Of a stretch of DNA of 64,000 nucleotides, positions 36,478 to 44,921 are shown piece after piece (the first letter of the stretch is position 1; each line of letters opens with the position of its first letter). The notes under the pieces were generated by a model that saw nothing but the letters and a program-made list of their open reading frames with translations, did no database searches and had not been told where the DNA came from. The position numbers were made by a program, and so were the translations under genes. Source of the DNA: Stutzerimonas stutzeri. GTDB taxonomy: Bacteria > Pseudomonadota > Gammaproteobacteria > Pseudomonadales > Pseudomonadaceae. The stretch is from NCBI RefSeq assembly GCF_018138085.1, contig NZ_CP073105.1:2480001-2544000 (forward strand). Reading direction: 5' to 3'.

Positions 36478-37365
36478 TTACTGTGCCTGGTACAGATCGG
36501 GCAGCTCGTATTGCAGACCGTAACCGTTGAACATCTTCTTCAGACCGCCTTCCTCGATCAGCTCCTGAACCTGGGCTTCCAGCGCATAGGCAAGCTGACG
36601 GTTGGACTCATGGACGGCCATCCCGAGATCCCAGGCCTGGCGGCCCATGTTCGGGTAGGCGTTTTCGGCCAGCTTGAGGTGATCGTCTTGGGCGTTGTGC
36701 AGCATCCAGTCGATCTCGCCGCGCATGGCCATGGTGGCGTCCACCTCACCCGTATGCATCGCGTTGAATGCCGCCTGCGCGGTGGGATAGTGGTGCAGCA
36801 TCTTGGCGATGCTGCCGTTGAACACCGAGGACAGGTAGAACGACGGCACGCTGTCGATCTCCACGCCGACCGGATGGAAACGCAGCACACCCACACTGGA
36901 CAGCTCTTCCAGGCGGCGGTCGTCGTAGGCGGCCTGCCAGCGCTCACGCTGGTAGGGTGCGAACATCACCACCTGCTCGTTGACCAGCTCGCCGACGTCG
37001 TTGCGCTTGAGGCTGTACTCACGGTCGTAAGGCACGCGCATCATCACGTCGGCCAGGACGTCCGGGCGCAGGTAGTGCCCCTTCCAGATGAAGTTGCGCA
37101 AGTCATCGTCCAGCGTTTCGCCGGGCGTGACCCAGAGCACCTCGACCTTCAGCCCGAGCGCCTTAGCCAGTGCGTTGGCGAGGTCCACATCGACCCCGCG
37201 CGGTTTGCCATCCTCGATGAAACTATAGGGCGGAAAGTTCTCGTACATCGCCACCTTGAGCACGCCCGAGGCGACGATGTCATCGTATGCCCGCACCTTG
37301 ATCACGCCCGCCTGAGCCAGCAAGCACCACATCGATAGGCACAGAACCGCTAGCAACTGGCGCAT
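36478..37365 (-). CDS. Quinoprotein dehydrogenase-associated binding protein (XoxJ/MoxJ-like)
   Basis: This is a 295-residue periplasmic type II binding protein with a signal peptide (LLAVLCLSMWCLLAQA). It has the SBP family 3 segment YENFPPYSFIEDGKPRGVDVDLANALAKALGL split over about residues 42-73 and MPYDREY-type RVPYDREYSL. Proteins of this group occur beside quinoprotein alcohol dehydrogenases and cytochromes (moxJ/xoxJ) and are thought to help assemble or activate the enzyme. The gene lies 5 bp downstream of the cytochrome c gene, on the same strand, so they form an operon. ATG 37365 is chosen for the signal peptide. Confidence 0.86.
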   Translation of the reverse strand: MRQLLAVLCLSMWCLLAQAGVIKVRAYDDIVASGVLKVAMYENFPPYSFIEDGKPRGVDVDLANALAKALGLKVEVLWVTPGETLDDDLRNFIWKGHYLRPDVLADVMMRVPYDREYSLKRNDVGELVNEQVVMFAPYQRERWQAAYDDRRLEELSSVGVLRFHPVGVEIDSVPSFYLSSVFNGSIAKMLHHYPTAQAAFNAMHTGEVDATMAMRGEIDWMLHNAQDDHLKLAENAYPNMGRQAWDLGMAVHESNRQLAYALEAQVQELIEEGGLKKMFNGYGLQYELPDLYQAQ

Positions 37366-37370
37366 GGCGA

Positions 37371-37808
37371 TCACCGCTTGGCAGCTTCGCTTTCGATGTA
37401 GGTGCGAATCGCCCAGAGCGCTTCCTGGCTGAGGTAATCGGCCATACGCGGCATGTACACGGCGCCGTCGCGGACCGCTCCGTTGATCACGCGCTCCTTG
37501 AACCACTCGTCGCCGTCATAGCTGACTTCCAGGTCTCGCAGGTCGGGCGCGATACCGCCAGAGATCGCCTCCAGGCCATGGCAACGCGCGCAGTTCTGGT
37601 TGTAGGCGGAAGCGCCGATCTCGACGGCTTTGTCATGGTCCTTGCTGGGGGCGCGATAAGGGTTCTCATCCACCCACTCTTCTCCCAGGGGAGTCAGGCC
37701 CTTGGTCTCGACCTTTTGTGGCGTGACGTCGCCGTGAGCCAGCGCCAGGCCGGCAACACCAAGCAGACCAGCAGCAAAGAGAGCGCGCAGTGCGATTTTA
37801 TTATTCAT
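37371..37808 (-). CDS. Periplasmic cytochrome c (ExaB/PedF-type)
   Basis: This is a 145-residue single-heme cytochrome c with a signal peptide (LFAAGLLGVAGLALA), the heme motif CARCH (about residues 66-70) and a methionine ligand candidate in VYMPRMADYL. It is the likely electron acceptor of ExaA/PedH. It is transcribed divergently from exaA, with the XoxJ-like gene downstream. ATG 37808 is the signal peptide start; the longer 37964 frame is non-coding upstream. A CTACTACC motif lies 116 bp before the start. Confidence 0.92.
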   Translation of the reverse strand: MNNKIALRALFAAGLLGVAGLALAHGDVTPQKVETKGLTPLGEEWVDENPYRAPSKDHDKAVEIGASAYNQNCARCHGLEAISGGIAPDLRDLEVSYDGDEWFKERVINGAVRDGAVYMPRMADYLSQEALWAIRTYIESEAAKR

Positions 37809-38153
37809 GACTACCACCGTTGATTTCGAATACCTGAGCAAGGCAACCCCATTCGGAGCGCATGCTGGACATCTTGGAGTTTGCGACTCCACGGCAGAAT
37901 GGTGCTTTGGTTGCCTGCTTCTCCTCCCTTGGTAGTAGGGCCTCATGAGGCCTGTGCACGGCACACCTGTAGCGGTTCGAAAACACAGGCTGATTGGGAA
38001 GTTTTCCCTGAATCAGCGGGAGCTTTTCCGTATCGGCCGCCACGCCCGGCTTCCACTATTCGAATCGCCTGGCCTGTTGCTTGCCCCCAAGCAACCGACC
38101 GCATCGCGAGCGCAGCGCCTGGCCACGTTCGAATCGACCAAGGGAAACCAATA
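37809..38153. other. Divergent promoter region of cytochrome c and exaA
   Basis: 345 bp without a gene. It contains the CTACTACCAAGGGAG motif at 37924-37938 facing the cytochrome gene and, for exaA, AAGGGA as ribosome site at 38141-38146. No open frame here has a ribosome site or family match. Confidence 0.6.
37924..37938 (-). promoter_or_regulatory. CTACTACC motif in the cytochrome c/exaA intergenic region
   Basis: Toward the cytochrome gene the strand reads CCCTACTACCAAGGGAGG, about 116 bp before ATG 37808. It is the best-conserved copy together with that of exaC and pedH. Confidence 0.6.
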
Positions 38154-40013
38154 ATGACAACTCGATCAGATCTGGGCAGCAGATGCCCGCTTGCCATCGC
38201 CGTGCTCGTTGCCGGACTCACCTCCAGTGGCGTCGCAACTGCCAGAAACGTCACCTGGGAGGACATCGCCAACGATCACCTATCGACCGCAGACGTGCTG
38301 CAGTACGGCATGGGCACCAACGCCCAACGCTGGAGTCCGCTGGACCACGTTAACGATGAGAACGTCTTCAAGCTGACACCCGCCTGGTCCTTTTCCTTCG
38401 GCGACGAGAAACAGCGGGGGCAGGAGTCCCAGGCCATCGTGCATGATGGCGTTATCTACGTGACTGGCTCCTACTCACGTGTCTTCGCGCTCGATGCACG
38501 CACCGGCAAGCGCCTCTGGAGCTACGCACACCGGCTGCCGGCCGATATCCGACCTTGCTGCGATGTGGTCAACCGCGGGGCGGCCATCTTCGGTGACAAG
38601 ATTTACTTCGGAACCCTCGACGCTCAAGTGGTCGCGCTGAACAAGGACACCGGCAAGGTCGTCTGGAAGAAGAAGTTCGGAGATCACGGGGCGGGCTACA
38701 CCATGACCGGCGCGCCCACCCTGATCAAGGACCAGAAGAGTGGCAAGGTCCTGCTGATACACGGCAGCTCCGGCGACGAATTCGGCGTCGTCGGCAAGCT
38801 GTTCGCCCGCGACCCGGACACCGGCGAGGAGGTCTGGATGCGCCCCTTCGTCGAAGGCCACGTGGGCCGCCTCAACGGCAAGGACAGCACGCCGACCGGA
38901 GACGTCAAGGCGCCCTCCTGGCCCGACGACGCCAACTCCCCCACCGGCAAGAAGGAAGCCTGGAGCCAGGGTGGTGGCGCGCCCTGGCAGAGCGCGAGTT
39001 TCGATGCCGAGACCAACACCATCATCGTCGGTGCGGGCAACCCGGCTCCCTGGAACGGCTGGGCACGCACCGCCGAAGGCGGCGAGCCGAAGGACTATGA
39101 CAGCCTCTACACCTCCGGGCAGGTTGGCGTCGATGCCAGCACCGGCGAAGTGAAATGGTTCTACCAGCACACGCCGAACGATGCCTGGGACTTCTCCGGC
39201 AACAACGAGCTGGTTCTGTTCGACTACAAGGGCAAGGACGGCAAAACGGTCAAGGCGACCGCCCACGCTGACCGCAACGGTTTCTTCTACGTCGTCAATC
39301 GCCAGGACGGCAAGCTGCAGAATGCGTTCCCCTTCGTCGACAACATCAGCTGGGCCAGCCATATCGACCTCAAAACCGGTCGACCGGTGGAAAACGCAGG
39401 CCAGCGCCCGCCGAAACCCGAGCCTGGTGAAGCGCATGGCAAGTCGGTGGAGGTCTCGCCACCGTTCCTCGGCGGCAAGAACTGGAATCCCATGGCCTAC
39501 AGCCAGGACACCGGCCTGTTCTACGTCCCCGCCAACCACTGGAAAGAGGACTACTGGACCGAAGAGGTCAGCTACAAAAAGGGCAATGCCTATCTCGGCC
39601 AGGGTTTCCGGATCAAACGCATGTACGACGATCACGTCGGCATCCTGCGTGCAATGGACCCGCGCACCGGCAAGGTGGCTTGGGAGCACAAGGAAGCGCT
39701 ACCGCTCTGGGCCGGCGTGCTCGCCACCAAAGGCAACTTGGTGTTCACCGGAACAGGCGATGGCTACCTGAAAGCCTTCAACGCGAAGACCGGCGAGGAG
39801 CTCTGGAAATTCCAGACCGGTAGCGGAATCATCGCGCCCCCGATTACCTGGGAGCAGGACGGCGAGCAGTTCATTGGTGTGACGGTCGGCTATGGCGGTG
39901 CGGTACCGCTGTGGGGCGGAGACATGGCCGCACTGACCAAACCGGTCGCTCAGGGTGGTTCGTTCTGGGCCTTTCGTATCCCGAGTTGGGAAAACCAGAC
40001 CGCCAGACGCTGA
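38154..40013 (+). CDS. exaA: Calcium-type quinoprotein ethanol dehydrogenase
   Basis: This is a 619-residue periplasmic PQQ dehydrogenase with an N-terminal signal (AIAVLVAGLTSSGVATA). The vicinal cysteines are Cys135-Cys136 (RPCCDV); Glu209 (DEFG), Asn296 and the catalytic Asp346 are present. In WDFSG the residue two after the catalytic Asp is Ser348, the marker of calcium-dependent enzymes (ExaA/PedE), unlike PedH above. It oxidises ethanol and other primary alcohols to aldehydes. ATG 38154 follows AAGGGA; the open frame to 37881 lacks coding character. It is divergent from the cytochrome c gene. Confidence 0.95.
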   Translation: MTTRSDLGSRCPLAIAVLVAGLTSSGVATARNVTWEDIANDHLSTADVLQYGMGTNAQRWSPLDHVNDENVFKLTPAWSFSFGDEKQRGQESQAIVHDGVIYVTGSYSRVFALDARTGKRLWSYAHRLPADIRPCCDVVNRGAAIFGDKIYFGTLDAQVVALNKDTGKVVWKKKFGDHGAGYTMTGAPTLIKDQKSGKVLLIHGSSGDEFGVVGKLFARDPDTGEEVWMRPFVEGHVGRLNGKDSTPTGDVKAPSWPDDANSPTGKKEAWSQGGGAPWQSASFDAETNTIIVGAGNPAPWNGWARTAEGGEPKDYDSLYTSGQVGVDASTGEVKWFYQHTPNDAWDFSGNNELVLFDYKGKDGKTVKATAHADRNGFFYVVNRQDGKLQNAFPFVDNISWASHIDLKTGRPVENAGQRPPKPEPGEAHGKSVEVSPPFLGGKNWNPMAYSQDTGLFYVPANHWKEDYWTEEVSYKKGNAYLGQGFRIKRMYDDHVGILRAMDPRTGKVAWEHKEALPLWAGVLATKGNLVFTGTGDGYLKAFNAKTGEELWKFQTGSGIIAPPITWEQDGEQFIGVTVGYGGAVPLWGGDMAALTKPVAQGGSFWAFRIPSWENQTARR

Positions 40014-40134
40014 TTCGGCAGCAAGCTAATGCGATGGCGGGAGCGTCGCCCGGGTTGGCGCTCTCTCGGCGCCCCGCCATTGCCCTGGCCATCGCCGGAT
40101 GGCCGACATTTTTCCCCGATGCTTCGGAGCCGCC

Positions 40135-40785
40135 ATGAACATGTCCCGCTATCTGCTGCCCATCGCGCTGCTCGTCAGCGCACCACTGCATGCTGAAGAC
40201 GAGCAGCCCCCGACCATCAACGGTTGCATCATTCAACCGGAGAGCAAATGTCCCCACGCCGATCTCCGCGGTGCTGACCTGAGCAACCAGGACATGCGCA
40301 AAATGGATCTGGCAGGGGCCGATCTGACCGGCGCCAATCTGCGCCACGCCAACCTCGACCTGGCCAACCTGGAGAAGGCCGATTTGACCGGTGCCAACCT
40401 CACTCGAGCCAACCTGCAACAAGCCAACCTGCGCCTGGCGATTCTCAGCGATGCGCAGTTGGTCGCGATACAGGGATGGGGCCTGTTCGGCCAGGCCGCA
40501 CGGCTCGACGGCGCCAATCTGACTGCAGCCAATCTCGAGTTCGCGCGCCTGAGCGGGGCAAAGCTGCAGCGCGCCAACCTGACCGCTGCCAATCTGGAGA
40601 TGACCTGGTTGAGCAAGGCTGACCTCAGCCATGCCAATCTGACCGATGCAAATTTGCAGGAAGGCAAGCTCAACGAGGCCAATCTTGCAGGCGCTACCCT
40701 GACCGGCGCGCGGCGGCACTACGCAACCTTCCAGGGCACCTACATGGAAGATTGCCTGGACTGCCCACGCGACTGGGAACAATAG
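40135..40785 (+). CDS. Secreted pentapeptide-repeat protein
   Basis: This is a 216-residue protein with a signal peptide (YLLPIALLVSAPLHA) and about 25 tandem A(D/N)LxX pentapeptides (ADLRGADLSNQDM, GANLRHANLDLANLEKADL), which form a right-handed quadrilateral beta helix. The repeat is interrupted near residues 110-120 (QLVAIQGWGLFGQ). A cysteine pair ends the protein (DCLDCP). It follows exaA by 121 bp and is probably co-transcribed. Pentapeptide proteins next to quinoprotein genes are seen in other pseudomonads, but their role is unknown. Confidence 0.88.
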   Translation: MNMSRYLLPIALLVSAPLHAEDEQPPTINGCIIQPESKCPHADLRGADLSNQDMRKMDLAGADLTGANLRHANLDLANLEKADLTGANLTRANLQQANLRLAILSDAQLVAIQGWGLFGQAARLDGANLTAANLEFARLSGAKLQRANLTAANLEMTWLSKADLSHANLTDANLQEGKLNEANLAGATLTGARRHYATFQGTYMEDCLDCPRDWEQ

Positions 40786-40868
40786 GCAAGCGCTGTCGAT
40801 GTTTGGATGCGCTTTACTAAGGGGCCCTATGTAGATTCACGACGCTTTCGTCAGCGGAGGCACACATC

Positions 40869-41504
40869 ATTCGAATCCCTCAGGTAACGCAGCTCGACAG
40901 CCTGCCCTGCTTCGCCGGTCTGGCCCTGGACCGGATCGTAATCCCTCGCACGCCTACGGAGTTCCGTCAGGCGGTCGAAGATGTTCTGGGCCATGCGCAG
41001 ATCGGCTTCGACACCGAATCCAAGCCCACCTTCCGGGTGGGTGAGCGCTCCGATGGTCCCCATCTGATTCAGCTCGCGACGCCGGAACGGGCTTATCTGT
41101 TGCAGATCGGAGCGCAAGGATGCGCGGAGGCGGCGAAGCAGATACTGGAATCCGAGCGGGTGCTCAAAGTCGGATTCGGCCTGAGTTCAGACCGCAGCCG
41201 TCTTCACACCCGGCTCGGGATCGAACTGCAGCACAGCATCGATCTCGGAACAGCGCTGCGATATGAGGGCAAGAAGGGCCAGGTCGGGCTCCGCGGTGCG
41301 GTGGCCGCGGTGTTGGGTGCAGCCATCAGCAAGTCCCGGCGCGTGTCGACGTCCAACTGGGCCAATGCGCGCTTGACCGAGGCACAGCAGCGCTACGCCG
41401 CCAACGATGCCTATGCCGCGCTAGCCGTGTTTCTGGCGCTTGGGGATGATCCGGAGCGGCTGCTGGCCGACCGCATCATGCCAGCGCGGCGCCCGCAACC
41501 CTGA
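40869..41504 (+). CDS. RNase D-like 3'-5' exonuclease (non-canonical start)
   Basis: This is a DEDD-type exonuclease domain of about 211 residues: IGFDTESKPTFRV (first Asp-x-Glu), VLKVGFGLSSDRSRLH (second Asp region), SNWANARLTEAQQRYAANDAYAALAVF (third Asp and the Tyr of DEDDy). The family N-terminus is in frame from about 40866 (IIRIPQVTQLDSLP), but there is no ATG, GTG or TTG upstream of GTG 41037, which would remove the catalytic DTE. CGGAGG at 40855-40860 lies 5 to 8 bases before ATC 40866 / ATT 40869, so an ATT (or ATC) start is most likely. Sequence error is the alternative. Confidence 0.8.
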   Translation: MRIPQVTQLDSLPCFAGLALDRIVIPRTPTEFRQAVEDVLGHAQIGFDTESKPTFRVGERSDGPHLIQLATPERAYLLQIGAQGCAEAAKQILESERVLKVGFGLSSDRSRLHTRLGIELQHSIDLGTALRYEGKKGQVGLRGAVAAVLGAAISKSRRVSTSNWANARLTEAQQRYAANDAYAALAVFLALGDDPERLLADRIMPARRPQP

Positions 41505-41590
41505 CGATTCGACTCCATAAACCCGGCACCGCCGTGCAACCCGTCCGCGCGATTGTCGTCTACCGCAGACGTTCCCCAACGGAGGTAGCC

Positions 41591-42130
41591 GTGGAAGGCA
41601 TGTTTTTTAGCGGTTGGTCGACCCTGCTTCGCACGCTCGTCATCGGCGTGCTGGCCTATATCAATCTCATCGTTTTGCTGCGCATTTCAGGCAGACGCAC
41701 CCTTTCGAAGATGAACGCCTTCGACCTGGTCGTCACCGTGGCGCTGGGATCGACTTTCGCCACCATTCTGCTGAACCGGAACGTGGCACTGGCCGAAGGT
41801 ACGCTGGCGCTCGCGTTGCTGATCGGCCTGCAGTTTCTGGTGACCTGGACCAGCGTGCGGGTTGGCTGGGTGCGCAAGCTGGTGACCGGTGAGCCTGCGC
41901 TGCTGTATTACCAAGGGCAGATGCTGGGCGAGGCGATGCGCAAGGCCCGGGTGACCGAAGACGAAGTGCGCTCTGCCCTGCGTTCCAGCGGCATCTCGGC
42001 ACAGGACGGCGCCGAGGCGGTGGTGCTGGAAACCGACGGTAGCTTCAGCGTCGTCAAGAAAGGTGCTGGCGACAGCCGCTCTACCCTGTCCGACGTAGTG
42101 ACGCCCGGCCCGCGAGACGTCCAGATGTAG
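41591..42130 (+). CDS. DUF421/YetF-like membrane protein
   Basis: This is a 179-residue protein with three N-terminal helices (LLRTLVIGVLAYINLIVLLRISG, DLVVTVALGSTFATILL, TLALALLIGLQFLVTW) and a C-terminal soluble domain with ALLYYQGQMLGEAMRKARVTEDEVRSALR and VVLETDGSFSVV, the DUF421 signature. The family is membrane-bound and widely linked to stress and spore coats; the function is unclear. GTG 41591 has GGAGG five bases upstream; ATG 41600 is the alternative. Confidence 0.85.
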   Translation: MEGMFFSGWSTLLRTLVIGVLAYINLIVLLRISGRRTLSKMNAFDLVVTVALGSTFATILLNRNVALAEGTLALALLIGLQFLVTWTSVRVGWVRKLVTGEPALLYYQGQMLGEAMRKARVTEDEVRSALRSSGISAQDGAEAVVLETDGSFSVVKKGAGDSRSTLSDVVTPGPRDVQM

Positions 42131-42334
42131 CTCTGACTCAACGAGCACCAGAGCGCATGGCTGCCTGGTAAAAGCGCAGCCATCGTACGCTGGTAGCGGC
42201 CATGAGCCCCTTGCCCTGCCAGCAGTGGCGACGCCTGGTCCGGGTAAAAATATGTTTGAAAGTCACTCAAGAAAAACTTGTACATGCCGATGAGCTTGTA
42301 CAACATTCGTGCTTTCACTCATCGGACCACAAAC

Positions 42335-43651
42335 ATGTTCAACAAGCAGTTGAAACTGGAGCTAGCGGCGTTGCGCGAAGAAGTCGCGACCAACCGACAG
42401 ATCAAGGAGTCGTTGTACCGCGAGATGATGGTGCTGGAGGTTGATCCCAACGGTCACGTTCAGTACGCCAACCCGGTTTTCCTGAGCGAGATGGGCTTGC
42501 GCCTCGACGATATCGTCGGCTGCTCGATCGATAGCTTCTTTTCCGATGAGTTCCGTAAAGAGCCCAACTACACCAGCCTCAAGCGCGCCATGCAGCGCGG
42601 CGAGCATCTCAACGGTGCCTTCCGCATGCTGCAGGCGAACGGAAAAGAAGCCTGGCTTCGGTCGATCTGGCAGCCCATCAAGGCCGCTGACGGCTCGCTG
42701 CGCCACTTCACCTTATGCGCCAACAACCTGACCCGCACCATTGCGACCTCACGAGAGCATGAAAGCATCATCAGTGCGCTCAAACGGTCGACCGCCGTGA
42801 TCGAATTCGATCTGGACGGGCACGTCATCACCGCCAACGATCAGTTTCTCAACGCCATGGGCTACCGGTTGGAACAGATCAGGGGCAAGCACCACAGCCT
42901 GTTCTGTACCCGCGAAGAAAGCGATTCGTCGGCCTACCGCGACTTCTGGGCATGCCTGAACCGTGGCGAGTATGTCGCTGAACGCTTCAAGCGTATCGAC
43001 GCGCACGGCCAGGTCGTCTGGCTCGAAGCCTCATACAACCCGGTACACGACGCTTACGGAAAGTTGTACAAGGTGATCAAGTTTGCAACCGTGATCACGG
43101 ACCAGGTCAATCGCGAATTGGCGGTCGCCGAGGCAGCCACCATTGCCTACGACACCTCGCAGCAAACCGATCTGAGCGCCCAGCGAGGCGCCGCTGTGGT
43201 ACAGGAGACGGTCGGCGTCATGCGCAAGATCGCCGCGCAGATGCAGGAAGCATCCGACGGGATCGAGGCACTGGACAAACAATCGCAGCTCATCAGCGCA
43301 ATTCTTAAAACGATCAGCGACATCGCCGACCAGACCAACCTGCTCGCACTGAACGCGGCCATCGAAGCCGCTCGAGCCGGCGACCAGGGCCGTGGTTTTG
43401 CCGTGGTGGCCGATGAGGTCCGTCAGCTCGCGGCGCGGACCAGCAAAGCAGCGGGTGAGATCGTCGGCGTCGTCGGCAAGAACCAGGACCTCGCGCAGGC
43501 CGCCGTACACAGCATGTCGACCAGCCGCAGCCAGGCCGAAAACGGGCTCGAGCTCGCCAACCAGGCCGGCTCGGTGATCGTGGAAATTCAAGACGGCGCC
43601 CAGCGCGTGGTCAGCGCGGTGGGCCAGTTTGCCAGCCAACTGAAGAACTGA
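42335..43651 (+). CDS. BdlA-like soluble methyl-accepting sensor (PAS-PAS-MCP)
   Basis: This is a 438-residue cytosolic chemoreceptor without membrane helices. Two PAS domains (about residues 24-130 and 145-250; the repeated pattern VxYANxxFLxEMG / [12 protein letters not shown]) are followed by a methyl-accepting domain with the hairpin tip [37 protein letters not shown] (split). The layout and length match BdlA, which controls biofilm dispersal in P. aeruginosa, and Aer-2-like sensors. ATG 42335 ([10 protein letters not shown]) is the family start. It is probably monocistronic. Confidence 0.88.
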   Translation: MFNKQLKLELAALREEVATNRQIKESLYREMMVLEVDPNGHVQYANPVFLSEMGLRLDDIVGCSIDSFFSDEFRKEPNYTSLKRAMQRGEHLNGAFRMLQANGKEAWLRSIWQPIKAADGSLRHFTLCANNLTRTIATSREHESIISALKRSTAVIEFDLDGHVITANDQFLNAMGYRLEQIRGKHHSLFCTREESDSSAYRDFWACLNRGEYVAERFKRIDAHGQVVWLEASYNPVHDAYGKLYKVIKFATVITDQVNRELAVAEAATIAYDTSQQTDLSAQRGAAVVQETVGVMRKIAAQMQEASDGIEALDKQSQLISAILKTISDIADQTNLLALNAAIEAARAGDQGRGFAVVADEVRQLAARTSKAAGEIVGVVGKNQDLAQAAVHSMSTSRSQAENGLELANQAGSVIVEIQDGAQRVVSAVGQFASQLKN

Positions 43652-43707
43652 ACGCGACGGACCTGAGCCGTCGGGCCTACGCCTGGCCTTTCCAGACGCA
43701 GGCCCGT

Positions 43708-44844
43708 TCAGCCCGAACGCTGCGCGGCGGTCCCGTAGATGTGCTCCCAACGCCAGCCATCCGCCTCGAGCAGCGCGGTCAGCAGTGCGCGTCGCTGCTG
43801 CTCAGTCCCATCCTCGCCCGTGCGTGCTTTCAGCGGAATGTGCACAACCTTGAGTGGCGAAACGTCGATGTCAGGTCGTGCCACATCGGAAGAAGCACCA
43901 TTCAGATAGTGCGTGCGTTGCAAATAGAGATACCTATCGAGTGCCGACCCGAGCATCTTGCGCTTGAGTCCGTCCTGGGGGACGTCCTCGGCGACCTGGT
44001 CGAGCAACCTCAGCACATCATCGAGCATGACGACAGCCGGAATGATGTTCTTGCTGGCATGCCTGTTGTGAAAGCAGCGGATCACCGGATAGGCGTGATG
44101 GTTCAAGGTGTGCTCCACCAGCATCTGGCGGATGTCGCTGGCGTTGTCGTAGAAACGCGAAAAGTCGGAGCCGTTCCAGCTGTTCACCAGGATTTCCTGT
44201 GGCGTCCGGCCCATGCTGGTGATCAGCAGGCTGAGCTGATTTTGCAAGCTGACGGCTGACAGCACCGGAACGATGTAGGTAATCGCAGCTGTGATGAAGG
44301 TCAGCCCGCAAAAGGCGGCGGCACTGGTCAGAACCCGCCAGCCATCGCCCGATGCCACGTAGTCCCCCACGCCCAGCGTCGACAAGGTGAAGCCCGCGAA
44401 ATAGAGCACTTCCCACGAGTCGGCTGCCAGTTTGGTCGTGCCATCGACCACCGCGCCGGGATCCGAGGCGAGCATCAGAAACAGGCTGAGCCACAAACAG
44501 ACGATCCAGGTGAGCAACACCAGCATCAGCACGCACTGGCCGGCGTATTCGAGCGGCTTCGACGCCCCTCGCCGCCCCGCCGCGATAAAAAAGCCCCGCC
44601 ACACCAGCCGGGAGACGCCATTGGTGATCGTCCCGCCGCCCCGCGTCGACAATGTGGTTTTGGTGATATCCGCCGCTGTGATCAGAAAAAGCGCGATTCC
44701 CAGGAAAAGAAAGACCATATCGGTGCTGTGGCGCTCCATTGCAACGTAATCAAAGTATGAAGAACGCAGCCGTCGTAAGTTCAGAATCGACGCCCTAGCT
44801 CCGCTGAGAGCGCCGAAAGAAAGGCAGAACGCCAGTACAATCAT
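43708..44844 (-). CDS. Voltage-independent potassium channel-like protein
   Basis: This is a 378-residue membrane protein with about four to five hydrophobic helices and an Ion_trans_2-type pore: the loop FAGFTLSTLGVGDYVASG carries TLGVGD in place of the canonical TxGYGD filter. The C-terminal half (about 220-378) is soluble. ATG 44844 has a weak GGTGA site; MERHSTD at 44739 is an alternative start that keeps all helices. The altered filter residue makes ion selectivity uncertain. It is divergent from the diguanylate cyclase gene. Confidence 0.78.
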   Translation of the reverse strand: MIVLAFCLSFGALSGARASILNLRRLRSSYFDYVAMERHSTDMVFLFLGIALFLITAADITKTTLSTRGGGTITNGVSRLVWRGFFIAAGRRGASKPLEYAGQCVLMLVLLTWIVCLWLSLFLMLASDPGAVVDGTTKLAADSWEVLYFAGFTLSTLGVGDYVASGDGWRVLTSAAAFCGLTFITAAITYIVPVLSAVSLQNQLSLLITSMGRTPQEILVNSWNGSDFSRFYDNASDIRQMLVEHTLNHHAYPVIRCFHNRHASKNIIPAVVMLDDVLRLLDQVAEDVPQDGLKRKMLGSALDRYLYLQRTHYLNGASSDVARPDIDVSPLKVVHIPLKARTGEDGTEQQRRALLTALLEADGWRWEHIYGTAAQRSG

Positions 44845-44921
44845 TCACCCGGATACACGGCTTTGAGGTATCTTCGCCGCACAGAAATTCGCTCACCTGC
44901 GCACGTATCGAGGGCGGCCCG

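Noticed and set aside
40851..41117. Minus-strand frame (88 codons) over the RNase D-like start
   Set aside because: It is antisense to a conserved exonuclease domain; it does not explain the missing start codon.
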